This document shows positions 52,566 through 64,000 of a stretch of DNA of 64,000 nucleotides, piece by piece; within the stretch, counting starts at the first letter, position 1; each line of letters starts with the position of its first letter. The translations under genes and the position numbers were made by a program. The stretch spans positions 972,295 through 1,036,294 of the forward strand of contig JH720310.1 in assembly GCA_000231825.2 (NCBI GenBank), written 5' to 3'. This stretch comes from Tetrahymena elliotti 4EA. Lineage: Eukaryota > Ciliophora > Oligohymenophorea > Hymenostomatida > Tetrahymenidae. Under the pieces are notes generated by a model. It did no database searches. It was not told the DNA's origin and saw nothing but the letters and a program-made list of their open reading frames with translations.

Positions 52566-55500
52566 ATGTTGATATAAAAATAAAAATATCTTACAGATCT
52601 CTGTAATGTACTTAAATTTCTTTAGAGATACTAATATATTTTAATTTTATCTATTTAAAGTTACCAAGCTCGAAATTAGCTTCTTACCTAAATCTTCATA
52701 TTGATCTAATAAGGTAAAATTATTAATTATTCATTAAAAGAATCAAATCTTTAAACCTTGACTTTTTACCTCAAGTAAAAAAAGTGCTTCAATATTAATT
52801 AAACATTTTTTAATTAAAAGTAACTTTAATTTGTGAGCAACTGGTTGTTTTGTGTTGATTTAATACTAATTTTTTTTTCTTTCTAATTCTTTTAAATACA
52901 TTTTTATTCAAAGGTATACAAAAAAAGACATAAAAGAATTAAGAACTTAGTTAGAAAAATGCTCAAATCTCTAAAATTTGACTCTCGAACTACTGTAAAA
53001 AAACATTTTTATGTTTATCTCGCCCTTTTACATATTTTTTATTCAATATTTATTTTAATAAATTCTTTAAAAGAAAGAATAAAATAGATGAAGCAGGCAT
53101 ATTAGAATTAGTGTCTGGCTTAGCACAAAACTCTAATCTCTAAACTTTGACTCTTTTACTCTAGTAAAAATAGCATTTCATAATTAATTATACTTTGAAT
53201 TTTTGAATGAATGTAGAGACTTTAATTTAAGATCAACTGACTGACTAATTTGGGTTGGAATACTTGATATCTGTTTGAATTACTTACTTACTCACTCAAA
53301 TCATTCATTAATTTTTATTTTTTTTCTTTTCAGATTTAATCCAAATTTATACTTTTTTAGTACTTTCACATATTTCTTTATTTAATTTTTATTTTTATAA
53401 ATTTTTTAAAAGGATGAATAATATTGGTGAAATGGGTTTTTTTGGGTTAGGATCTGGATTAGCATAATGCTCTAATCTCTAGACTTTGTAAATTAACCTA
53501 AGGTAAATAGTGTTGTTTCAACATTGTCTATTCAATTTTGAAGAAATAAATATAGAAAGACTTTAATTTATGAGCGCTGATTTATTTATTCTTTTACTAA
53601 TTTTTATTTTTTTTATTAAAATTTTATGTTTTTCTAATTATTTTAAATATTTCTTTATTCAATATTTATTTTTATAAATTTTTTAAAGGTGGAATGAAAA
53701 CAGTGTAATGGGCATTTAAGGATTAGCATCTGGCTTAGCATAATGCTCTAATTTCTAAACTTTGACTCTAGATCTAAGGTATAACTAGTTTTTCAATATT
53801 AATTATTCATTTTTTAAGAAATGAATAATAAAGGCTCATCCATACATTTTTATTTATTTTTTTTCAGATTTAATCCAAATTGTTATGTTTTTCTCATTCT
53901 TTTAAATATTTCTTTTTTTTAACATTTATTTTTATCATTTTTTAAAAGTAACAATGTAATTAATCAAATGAGTGCAAAAAGATTAGGATCTGGCTTAGCA
54001 TAATGCTCTAATCTCTAAACTTTGACTCTTGACCTCTAGTAAAAATAGAGTTTAATATTAATTATGAATTTTTAAATTGATAAATAAATAAAACTTTAAT
54101 TTATGAGAGGCTAACTAACTAACTTACACACTTAATTATTTACTGATTAACTTGGATTGGTTTACTTGATATTTATTTGTCTCGCTCACTAATTGATTGA
54201 TTCATTCATTAATTAAATTTATTCTTTTCAGATTTAATTCAAATTTTTATGTTTTTCTCATTCTTTTAATATTTTTTTATTCGTTATTGACTTTAATAAT
54301 TTTTAATAAGATTCACTTATATTAGTGAAACGGAAGTAGAAGGATTAGTATCTGGCTTAGCTTAATGCTTTAATCTCTAAAATTTGACTCTTTACCTCTT
54401 GTAAGAATAGAGTTTTAATGTTAATTATGAATTTTTGAATGAATAAATAAATAAAACTTTAATTTAGTTGAGACGAACTACCTTACTAACTAATTTGGGT
54501 TATTTTATTAGATACTTATGTGGTTTGCTCTCTCTCAATCATTAATTTTAATTTGTTCTTTTCAGATTTGATTCAAGCTTTTATGTTTTATAATTCTTTT
54601 AAAAATTTGCTTATTCCATTTTTATTTTTACAATTTATTTTAAGGAACAATAGAATTGGTGATTTGGGCTCATAAATATTAGGATCTGGCTTAGTGAAAT
54701 GTTCTAATCTCTAAACTTTGACTCTTTACCTCTAGTAAAAATAGTGTTTCAATATTAATTATGTATTTTTGATTGAATGAATAAATAAAAACTTTAATTT
54801 ATGAGTGAGTTACTTACTGATAGGCTGACTGACTAATTTAGATTAGTTTACTTGATGATTTTTTGGCTCATTCACTCATTTATCAATTAATTTTTTATTT
54901 ATTCATTTCAGATTTAATTCAAATTTTTAGGTTTTTTATTTTTTTAAACATTTCTTTTTTAAAGCAACAATAAGATTAATGAAATGGGTGCAATAGGATT
55001 GGGTTCTGGCTTATCATAAAGTGTTAATCTCTAAAATTTGACTCTTAACCTAAGGTAAAATAGTGTTTCAATATTAGTTATTCATTTTTTCATGAATGTA
55101 TATAATAAAGACTTTAATTTACAAGCAACTGACTGCTAAAAAATTTTAGATTGAACAGCTAGCTTATTTCATTAATTTTTATTTATTTACTTCAAATTTT
55201 CTGTTTTTCTCTTTCATTTAATTATTTCTTTATCAATATTTATTTTTATTATTTTTTAAAGGCTTTAATAATATTCATGAAAAGGGCTCATAAGGGTTAG
55301 GATCTAACTTAGTATAATTCTCTAATCTCTAAACTTTGACTCTTGACCTAAAGTAAAAACAGCGTTTCAATATTAATTATTATTTTTGAAAGAATAAACA
55401 AATAAAGACTTTAATTTATGATCGACTAGCTAACTGATGACTAATTTAGGCTGGTTTGCTTGATGTTTATTTGGCCCACTCACTCACTCACTAATTCTCA

Positions 55501-56661
55501 TTTATTAATTTTTATTTATTCTTTTCAAATTTTTATTTTTTTCTCAAAATGTATGCTTTTAAAATATTTTAAAAGTAGCAATTGCATTGGTGATTTAGGC
55601 TGCTAGGGATTAGGATTAGGCTTAGCATAATGCTCTAAACTCTAAACTTTGACTCTTGATCTATGGTAAAATAGTGTTTCAATATTAATTATTTATTTTT
55701 GAATAAATGAATAAATAAAGACTTTAATAACTGAGCTTCTAACTTATTGATTTGGTTGGCTTATTTGATATTGTTTTAGTTCATTCATTTATTCATAATT
55801 TTAATTTGTTCTTATCAGATTTAATTCAAATTTTTATGTTTTTCTTATTCTTTTTGATATATTTCTTTATTCAATATTTATTTTTACAATTTTTTTTAAA
55901 GTGGTAATGATATTGGTGAAATGGGCTCATAAGCATTAGGATCTAGCCTAGCACGAAGTTCTAATTTCTAGACTTTGACTCTTAGCCTAAGGTAAAATAG
56001 TCTTTGAATATTATTTATTCTTTTTGAATGAATGAATAATAAAAACTTTAATTTATGAGCAACTAGCTTGCTGATTGACTAATTTAGGAAAGTTTACTTT
56101 ATATTTATTTGTCTTACTTACTCATTCATTAATTTTTATTTTTCTTTTCAGATTTAATTTAAATTTTTTAATTTTTCTCATTTTTTTAAAATATTTCTTT
56201 ATCTATATTTGTTTTTACAATTTGTTAAAAGGAGCAACTAAATTGGTGATTTGGGCTCATAGAAATTAGTATCTGGTTTAGCATAATGCTCTAATCTTTA
56301 ATCTTTGACTCTTAACTTATGGTAAAAATAGTGTTTCAGTATTAATTATGAATTTTTGAATAAAAGAATAAATAAAAACTTTAATTTATGTGTGAGTGAG
56401 TGACGAAATTAGGTTTATTTACTTGATATATGTTTTGCTCACTCGGTCACTCATTAATTTATATTTTTCTTTTCAGATTTAATTCAAATTTTTATGTTTT
56501 TCTCTTTTCAATATTTGTTTATTCAATATTTATTTTTATAACCTTTTTAAAGTTTCAATAATATTGGCGAAAATGGTGGATAAAGATTAAGATCAAAGCT
56601 AATAAAAGCAAAAAGACTAGTTAAATTATAAAAATATCATAAAAATGATTAATTTTTTTGA
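52566..56661 (+). CDS. LRR protein 3, made of tandemly copied exon–intron units
   Basis: Proposed exons: 52566–52607 (ATG), 52661–52713, 52914–52994, 53074–53163, 53413–53502, 53689–53778, 53949–54038, 54311–54400, 54645–54734, 54965–55054, 55262–55352, 55576–55665, 55902–55991, 56232–56321 and 56553–56661 (TGA). Ten are exactly 90 bp, phase 2, each one LRR with the core GSGLAQCSNLQTLTLDL nearly unchanged from copy to copy. The final exon has the family end motif KAKRLV. The exon at 55262 is 91 bp, which breaks the frame by one base; without that base the product would be 424 residues. A 34-bp LRR tail at 52741–52774 looks like a dead exon. Probable intracellular LRR scaffold of unknown partner. 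It is either a young gene still changing repeat number or a recent pseudogene. Confidence 0.75.
52914..56661 (+). repeat. Tandem array of about 13 exon–intron units (260–360 bp each)
   Basis: Unit starts (exon acceptors) lie at 52914, 53074, 53413, 53689, 53949, 54311, 54645, 54965, 55262, 55576, 55902, 56232 and 56553. Introns as well as exons are similar: each has a CTTTAATTTATGAG-like stretch, ACTNACTNACT-type short repeats, CTTTTCAGATTTAATTCAAA, then a T-rich run ending TTTTTAAAG. The copied unit therefore included the intron. Confidence 0.85.
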
Positions 56662-59220
56662 AATGGAAGAGATTGTTGACTCAAAATATTCACTTAATAA
56701 ATTTTATTTAAAATGACTTGCAAATTGAAAAAAAAAAATCCTCTACAAATATATAGCCTTTGATGAATTTTAAATCAATAATTTTCATTTTATGTAAAAT
56801 GCCTTTCAAAAATCAAGTGATATTCAAATAAAAAACAATTCAAAAATTTGAATTCTTTCTTATTTATTTTATTCAATAAAAATTTATCCTAAATTAATTA
56901 TTTGTCTTAATAAAACCCATTTATAAAATAATTAAATTTACTTTTACCTACTAAAAAACTATACACCCTTTAATTTTACCAATTTTGTGAAAAAAACAAA
57001 TATTTATGGGGAGATTAATTAACATTGAAAGTTTAGAATAAAATTTTACAAATTTTATGAAATAAAACACTATAAATTATTAATTAAATTGTAAGTAAAT
57101 CTCTATTTTTTAAGTCATAAATATATCTTCTTGATTGCTAATTTATTCATTTTAGAATCTTTTGTTTCAGTTTGTGTTTTGATTATACATTAAGCTAGCT
57201 TTTAATTTATAATATTTAATTTTGACTCTAGTTATTAAATCATAATAAAAAAACAAAAATTTTAATAAGTTTACTTATAGAAGATGTTTAAGGCTAGGCA
57301 GGTTAATGAGCTGTGATTTTAAAAGGCAAATGAAAAATCTTAAATCGCTTCATCTCCAGTGAATTTTAGCTGCATTTATTTTTTTTGGATTAAAGGAAAA
57401 AAATTACATTTAAAATAAGAAGAATAAATTATTATTTTAATATTATCTCCAAATTATAATTCTATTTGTTATCAATAATTTTGATGAGATTTTACAAAAA
57501 GTTAAGTTTCAGAACTTAAAGTTTAGTGCAACTTTACAAAGAAATTACTAGACTGAGTAAATCTTTTGAATCTATTGAGCAATTTCTTTTAATATTATTA
57601 ATTTTAAATATAAAGAGTATTTGATTATTAAACTAAACATGAAAACATCTTTTTAAAGGACAAAAGTAAATTATAATATGAACTAACAAAAAATTTGTAA
57701 GGATTAGATTTTTACCTCAGACTAAGCTGTAAACATGATTAACAACGACATTTTTACCTTATATCAATTGTTAATTTTTAAATATTAGTGCATTTTGCTA
57801 AATTTCTATAAGAAAATATACCTTATTCATTTTTTTTATTAATATTAATATAAAATAGTCATTCTACCCAACAAAAATATAAAAATTTTTCTTATTTTTT
57901 TATCTTGAAAATTCATATTATGAGAGATGTTTTTAATTTAAAATAATATAAAAAAAATAATTCTATTAATAAATCCTCTTTAATTTACACATTCTAGCCA
58001 TTTTATGATCAATTTTTTGGGTGTTAATTCAACATTTCTAAATTTTTTTTTTAGGTGTTCATTTTAAATATAAAAACCCAAAATAATCATTTAAAAAATA
58101 TTGATGGAAATTTATCTTGAAAAAGTTAATAATTATTTAAATAGTTATAATGTTGAAAGCAATTTCTCTTAAATAAAAAAAAGATTTCCAAAAAAATTTG
58201 TCAAGTCGAGAATAAAAATTTTAATGATATAATTTTATCAAAAACTAAAAATGATTAATTTAATTTAGATAAAAGCAATTACTCAAAACTAAATGAAAAT
58301 ATATATTCTTTTAATAAGTAATTTTAAAATTATTTATTTTACTTCAGCCAAAGATCAAATTTAATGAGGTTTGTACATTATATTAAAACAGATCCTAAAA
58401 GTTCTATGCCTTAAAAATTAATTTAACTAAAATATTTGATTTTTTGAATAAAAACAATGTTTTTTTTGATAAAAAAATGATAAAGATAATTATAAATTTT
58501 GAATTAGTAAATAAATAATAAAAAAGCAAGGAAAAAGAGAAAACAAATTTGATTTTACCTTAAATATATGACTAGATAGTATGCAGTAAAAATGAAGGTT
58601 GAGAACTTTTTGTTTTATAAAAAAATATAAATTTATTTTCTTTTCAAAATTATGGATTAGTTACATCTTAAAGCTTTTCATATTATTTTTTTTATTAAAT
58701 CATTTTTATTTTAGAAGAAAATTATAATTTATTTTCTATTTAAATTAATTAGTTAATAATTAAGTAAAATTATGATTTAGATGTCACTAATAAAAATAAA
58801 TATTTGCACACCTAAATTTAAACATATTTGTAGAAATCTCTTAAAAAATGTAGTCTATAAAACTAAAGAAAATCATTTTTAAATTCTGGAAAAAAAGTAT
58901 AATTACAAAGAAGAATAATATTTGATGAGTTCTTAAATTTTAGTTTCTTTGATAAAAAACTTTCTAATAAATAACTAAAATAAAAAACCTGTTCTAGAAT
59001 TTATTATTTAGAGATGGAAGAAAATTTATTATAATTATTATAATAGAAAGATATAAAAAAATACAGGCGTTTTCTGTTAAATTTAATGAAGTAAAGAAAG
59101 AGAAAAATTAAAACTTAATTAATTTGTTTGATGGGAAGATAAAAAAAATAAATAAACCAAAATCCAAAATAAAAAAAATTTTTAATAGGAAAATAGATAT
59201 TATACTTTTAAAAAATAGTA
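56662..59220. other. Long intergenic region with decayed LRR sequence
   Basis: 2.5 kb of AT-rich DNA between LRR genes 3 and 4. At about 57265–57360 the plus strand reads LRR-like pieces (IEDVQGQAGQ in one frame, MKNLKSLHLQ in the next) separated by TGA and a shift, so this is a dead repeat exon. I found no intact gene. The DNA just before 59221 should contain the LRR gene 4 promoter. Confidence 0.5.
57265..57360 (+). pseudogene. Decayed LRR exon
   Basis: About one repeat long, preceded by an acceptor-like AATAAG and followed by GTGAAT, but it needs a frame change and contains TGA. Probably a remnant of another member of the LRR family between genes 3 and 4. Confidence 0.4.
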
Positions 59221-60974
59221 ATGGAATATAAATAGTAATTTTTAACATTAGAGAGTGTAATTTATTATTTTCTGTCTATCAACTTTTTAAATTTTTATTT
59301 TATCAATAAAAAAGTTTGTAAACTCTTAATTATATTCTTGTCATAATCTAGAAGTTAATTTCAGGTAAAATAATTGATTTTTAACTTTAAATTTCCTTTT
59401 TTAATTCAAATTCATTGGTTTTTTATCAAATATTTTAAGCGATTTATCATTTGATGAAGAAACTCTAAAATTCTTAATCTCATCTTTAGAAAAATATTAA
59501 AATGTCACTCATTTAAATTTAACTCTTATGTAAGATAAACTATCTTTTTACCATGAAACAAAATTTGATAAATTAATTTTATTTTTTTTATTCTTGTCAT
59601 TTTAATTTTAAATTATTTCAAATGATTTGGCTAATTAATATTTTTTTTAATTTAAATAGTAGTTGCAAAGTTGATGATTTAATTTTGTCAAGTATTGGTC
59701 TTGCAATAGAAAAATTTACTAAAATAACCAATTTAACAATTGATTTAAAGTAAATATATATATTGAAAAAATGCATTAGTTTTAGCTTAATTCGTTTAGA
59801 TAGAAATAAAATTTCATAAAAAATTTAAAAAAAAGGGATAACTATTTTGGAAAAATAGGTATTGCTGATTTTGGTTCTTCATTAACAAAATTAACCAATC
59901 TTTAAAACTTGACTTTGACTTTTTCGTAAACTAAATTAACTTATTAAGGAATTTTTTTAGTTTTGAAATTCAATTTTTAAATAGAAAGAATATAAAAGTG
60001 GTTATTTTATCATTAAAATAATTTTCTTTTAATTTATTTAATAACTAAAATAATTCTTTTAAATTTTTTTTTAATTTGTCTCTTTCAAATTTTTAAAAAT
60101 TAAAGATAAAACCAAATTTATGATGCTGGTATTTAAAAAATTGCTTCCTCTTTAGAATAGTGTACTAAGCTTTAATAATTAACTCTAAATTTCATGTATA
60201 TTCTTTTAATTAAGATATTTAAATGATATTCATTCAAATCAATTTTAAAATATAAGGTGGACTAGATTTGGTGAAGGTGGTTTTTTAGCTTTATGTGATT
60301 TTTTATCAAAAAAAACGAACCTCTCCTCTCTACATCTAAATCTTAGGTAAATAATATAATCTCAGTTAATTATTTCTAAATTTCCTTTTTTAGTTTTCAA
60401 AATATTTTATTATGAATTTTTCTTTTCTTTTGTTTAGTATAAATTAAATCTAAAAAATAAAAAAAAGTTGGAATGATATTTAAGATGGAATTTTGTCTGT
60501 TTTAGGTAGCTCGTTATCGAAATAAACTAATCTATTAAGTTTATTTATTTCAATTAGGTAAAATAGTGTATTTATATTAAAAAATTAGATTCATATTGAT
60601 TTGTTTGGTTAATTTTATTTTTTCATTTAATAATTCCTTAAAATTAAAAAATATTTTAAAGAGGCAATAAGATAATGAATGAAGGTATTATGAAATTTGT
60701 TTAAGCTTTATCTTTTCAGAAAAGCATCTTTGTTTTGAATATGAAAATTGAGTAATTTTTTTAGTTATTTATCAATTAAGTTTTTTAATAAAATAAATTA
60801 ATTTAGTATTTGTTTGATTTATTCAATACTATTTTAATAGAATTTTTAGGAAATATTTTTATAAATTATCCTCAAATAATTAAAAGCGAAAATGATTTGG
60901 ATGATAATCACTATTTGAGATTTAGAAATAAAATAATGAAGTTTAAGAGATTAGTTGTATAGTAAATATAATGA
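59221..60974 (+). CDS. LRR protein 4 (7 repeats, 10 exons)
   Basis: The best-resolved gene of this family. Exons 59221–59256 (ATG, MEYKQQFLTLES), 59315–59364, 59440–59529, 59660–59749, 59836–59925, 60106–60195, 60257–60346, 60468–60557, 60662–60751 and 60887–60974 (TGA) total 804 nt, 267 residues. Seven internal exons are exactly 90 bp in phase 2. The second exon (50 bp, FVNSQLYSCHNLEVNF) has the same length as in LRR genes 1, 2a and 2b. Repeats such as NQIYDAGIQKIASSLEQC and GEGGFLALCDFLSKKTNL fit RNase-inhibitor-type LRRs. The last exon carries the end motif KIMKFKRLV. Introns are 58–180 bp, all GT–AG. No signal or membrane span; probably cytosolic, partner unknown. Confidence 0.82.
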
Positions 60975-61658
60975 TTAAAGTAAAAATATAAATTAAATAA
61001 ATATTTTTGGATAAACAAAGAAGTTAATAAATTTAGTTAAAAAATTTGTAAAATATTTTGATTAAAAGAAATTTAATGTTGCAAAATAAATAAATAAATC
61101 TTTTTTTGTTGATTTTGCTTTCAAATAGATTTTTAAAGGGGGTTGGATTATATATGATAATGATAAGTTGCAGTGATGAGGAAACGAGAAGATATATATA
61201 TTATCTATTAATTTTTATTACTTAATCATCTGTAACCCCTACTATTTTAAAAATACTAGAGAATTATATATTTTTAATTCTTATTAAAAAATATCTGAAA
61301 ATTTTTTTTAATTCTTATTTTGGTTTTGGAATTTTACTCTCCATTAATTAAAATTAAATTCAGGAAAATTAAGAAATTTATAATTATTGGCGATCAAGTA
61401 TGCCTTCAATAATAGAGGGGTACCAAATGGGGTGGTGGTGAGGTTCCTGAAATCAATTTAGATTTCTTTAATACCAATCACTTTCATTTTAAAATGATTT
61501 TCTTGAAAGGTGAAATATTATTTTTAAAAACTTAAATTATTTTTGCATGATTTAGATTGTAAAAAAAGTAAAAAAATTTGAAGTTTTTTTAAGCTTTAAA
61601 TGAATTAAAAATAAAGTGCATGTATATTTATTTGATAGATAACGAAAGTGAGTTACAA
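60975..61658. other. Convergent intergenic region
   Basis: Between the stop of LRR gene 4 and the stop of the minus-strand gene at 61659. It contains two G-rich patches, about 61137–61146 and 61415–61442, the latter unusual for this genome. No gene seen. Confidence 0.5.
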
Positions 61659-64000
61659 TCACATATTAGTAAAATATGTGAAAAAAGGAAGAGAAGAAAA
61701 CTTTCCAATTTTTCCTTATTAAATGCATATTTCTATTAATTATTTTAAGTTTTTATGTTCACTTATTTGTTTGATCAGAACATCAGCAAATTGAACATAA
61801 ACAATTTCTTATTACTTTTTCAAATTTCTAAGAACCACTTCAAAGCTATTTTTATCTAAAATATCTTCAATGTAATTAATGTGAATGGCTCTACCTTTAG
61901 TTGATAGTATGAAATCACTAAAGGGTTAATAAAATAAATTCAATTTTTATTCTTCATAAGTGTCTAAAGAAACTTCCTGATAAATTTTAATTTGTTCAAT
62001 TTAGAAATTGAGAGTGATTGATTGCAAGGTTTTACATTTACTTATTGATTAGAAAAAATTAGTGTAATCTGTTTCTTATTGGTAATAGTACAAATTTCTT
62101 GAAACATTAATCTATTTCAAACTTTTAGAAGTATTCAAAAAATCTTCTAAGGAATCAAGAATATTTTAATTAATTGGTACATTTAATGACAGATTTGATA
62201 AATATTTTAGATCACTGAGTCTTTTAAAGAACTTAATATTTTGATAATTAAAGTTTTACTTTTCTCTACAAATTTTAGATTCTTAATCATCAAAAAGATC
62301 TATTGTTATGCTTTCAATCTAAGGGCATTTGCTGAAAGATTAACATAACTAATCTATATTCATTAAGTCATGAATATCAAAAGGAGAATTGATGGATATT
62401 CTTTTAACCTTGTCAAAACTAAAAAAGAATTAGTTTCTAAAAAGCAAAACTTGCTTACTTTCTGTATTTTTAGAATTAATTTTGCAAGTAAAATTGAATA
62501 AATCCAAGTCTTTGAATTATTTATTATAACAGAAATTAGCTAATTCATGCTACAATTAGAAGTATATGATCTTTTGTTTCATGTTGAGGTGATAAAATAA
62601 ATTAGAAAAATCTATTTCGAGAAATTCCTATTCTTACTTCTTCAACTGTTTGTTTTAGTTTTTTTCAGTTTTGTAATTAGAAAATTAATACAAAGAAAAA
62701 TCCATTTTCATTTGATATAAATCTGAAGTATTTTTAAGTTGCAAAACTAGAATTTTAAAAATTAAAGGGTTATATTTTATTTTTACTTAATAACTTTCAA
62801 GGATAGTATTCTTACTTTCAAATAAATCCAACAAGTCTTAGTCATCAATTTCATAATTTTCTTCTCCTTCTCCTTCTTTCTATTCTTTTTAGATTGCTGA
62901 ATTTTATTTCTACTTCTTATTTTATTTCTTATCATTTTTACTTTCTTTCTTGTTATTATTATCATTATTATTTGTATTTTGACTAACTTATTGATTATAA
63001 TAATTTTAATCTTAAATTGAGGAAACATTTAAGTCAATTGAAATTAAATTCTTAGCTCTACTTAGACTAGCCATTAGATTCAATTATTACTTTTTTGTTA
63101 ATTAAGATTGCTCCAATTTAATAGTAAGTATTAAAAATTCTGCTTTTTCAAATTCAAATTTAGCATCAACGGAGGAAGAAAAAGATTGGAAAGACATGTT
63201 GATATATTTTAATCTTTTTAAGACATGATTCATATTATTTAATGTTTCTTATTCTCCAAGTTTCAAATTTGTAATATTAAGGTGTTACAAATGAGATAAT
63301 TGAGCTAAGCAATTAAACAAAATTTAAATCTGCTATTCTTCTACTTCAACATTTGCTATATTTAGTTACAAAAAGCAGATATTACTAAGCTTAAGTTCAA
63401 CATTTGTCATAGCAGATAAAAAGGAATCAAAGCAAACTGAGTTATTTCCAGGGATTGTAAGTGATTATAAATTATTATTTTGTAAGCATACTTAATAAAT
63501 TTCATCTAATAACTCAAAGACCTCAGAGTTTTTCATTTCGTTTAAATCTTTAGCTTATTTATTCTTTTATTGTTAAATAAAATCACATATGTAGAGAATG
63601 TTGCATTTAACGCTTATCAATAATCTAAACATACCCAACAGAGACACTCTTGACTTTATATTAGTTAAAGACACATGCATCATTTTGACTTTTCGTAAAT
63701 AATTTTTAGAAGTTTTTAAATATAAGTCTTATTAGATTAAATAAGGGATGCTATCTTGACAATTGTACATCATATAAAAATCAAAAGGATTTTCTTTGCG
63801 ATTGTTGAAATCAAAGCTATCATAAGCTTTATGGTTATTAGAGAATTTTAAAATCTTAGAATTTATCAATAAGTTGCCACTAAAAGTAGATTAATCTTAT
63901 TGCTAAATATAATTATATTTTGTCTATTTAGGTTATTAAAATTAAGTGGGTAATAAAATTTTATTTTCATTTTAAAAAAAATGTTTTCTTTGAATTTAAA
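61659..64000 (-). CDS. Large LRR-like protein with Asn/Lys-rich linker (5' end beyond window)
   Basis: One frame on the minus strand runs from the window edge to TGA at 61659–61661 without interruption: about 780 codons, far too long for chance even with TGA as the only stop. No introns are needed. The product has irregular leucine-rich repeats before and after a linker (LAQLSHLQHLNITNLKLGEQ; YLSNLSLNVPINQNILDSLE; CKTLQSITLNFQIEQ). The linker at about 62820–63010 is rich in Asn, Lys, Gln, Glu and Asp (NTNNNDNNNKKESKNDKK). The ending is SSLPFFTYFTNM. Unlike the five neighbouring LRR genes it lacks the 90-bp exon pattern and the KRLV end exon, so it belongs to a different LRR class, perhaps F-box- or kinase-linked in the missing N-terminus. 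Partner and function cannot be told from this part. Confidence 0.8.

Noticed and set aside
56075..56269. 64-codon plus-strand hydrophobic frame
   Set aside because: It spans an intron and part of an LRR exon in the wrong frame; hydrophobicity comes from the T-rich intron.
52914..56661. CRISPR-like array
   Set aside because: The regular repeats are 90-bp coding exons with introns between; spacing and size do not fit, and the genome is eukaryotic.
61137..61146. G-run resembling a GGGGTT telomere unit
   Set aside because: Only one unit, not a tandem array; no chromosome end here.
62783..63028. 81-codon Lys/Ile-rich minus-strand frame
   Set aside because: An alternative frame of the Asn/Lys linker of the large LRR gene; the gene's own frame runs through it unbroken.
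1..64000. Mating-type-like locus
   Set aside because: The Cys-rich multi-span genes are two tandem same-strand copies, not a head-to-head pair, and nothing else specific to that locus is visible.

Overview
The window reads as nuclear DNA of a ciliate, most like Tetrahymena. It is very AT-rich, with short GT–AG introns of about 50–60 bp. Every gene I could resolve needs TAA and TAG read as glutamine and ends on TGA. Under the standard code almost nothing is open; under the ciliate code (table 6) the window is full of long genes. It is a scaffold, with a 100-N gap at 18688–18787.

Three gene families fill the locus. (1) A two-span transmembrane protein of about 720–730 residues occurs seven times, always on the minus strand: 1–77 (cut by the window edge), 2089–4377, 5036–7164 (pseudogene), 19306–21580, 36391–38693, 39520–41814 and 48998–51348. 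(2) Two nearly identical giant receptor-like genes, also on the minus strand (8335–17630 and 26165–35436), encode about 2,950 residues each: signal peptide, Cys-rich start, beta-helix/POMP-like repeats, a second Cys-rich module, 7–8 membrane helices and a cytoplasmic tail. (3) A leucine-rich repeat (LRR) family is built almost wholly from 90-bp exons, one 30-residue repeat each: 22178–24402 (minus), then 42525–46787, 47373–48551, 52566–56661 and 59221–60974 (all plus). A larger LRR-like gene without visible introns (61659–64000, minus) runs off the right edge.

The layout shows repeated local duplication. A receptor gene with its upstream DNA occurs twice, each time followed by a family-1 gene. 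Family-1 genes also sit in tandem, and the LRR genes have grown by multiplying an exon–intron unit. Two decayed Tc1/mariner-type transposase relics (410–1730 and 25560–25760) and a 92-bp perfect palindrome flanked by a 4-bp direct repeat, inserted in frame in one family-1 gene, show mobile DNA at work.

Functions are known only by architecture. Families 1 and 2 look like surface or endomembrane proteins with large exposed Cys-containing domains; family 3 looks like intracellular RNase-inhibitor-type LRR scaffolds. I see no tRNA, rRNA, CRISPR array or metabolic gene. Because only TGA stops translation, open frames alone are weak evidence here. I relied on paralogue conservation, splice phase and spliced lengths divisible by three.
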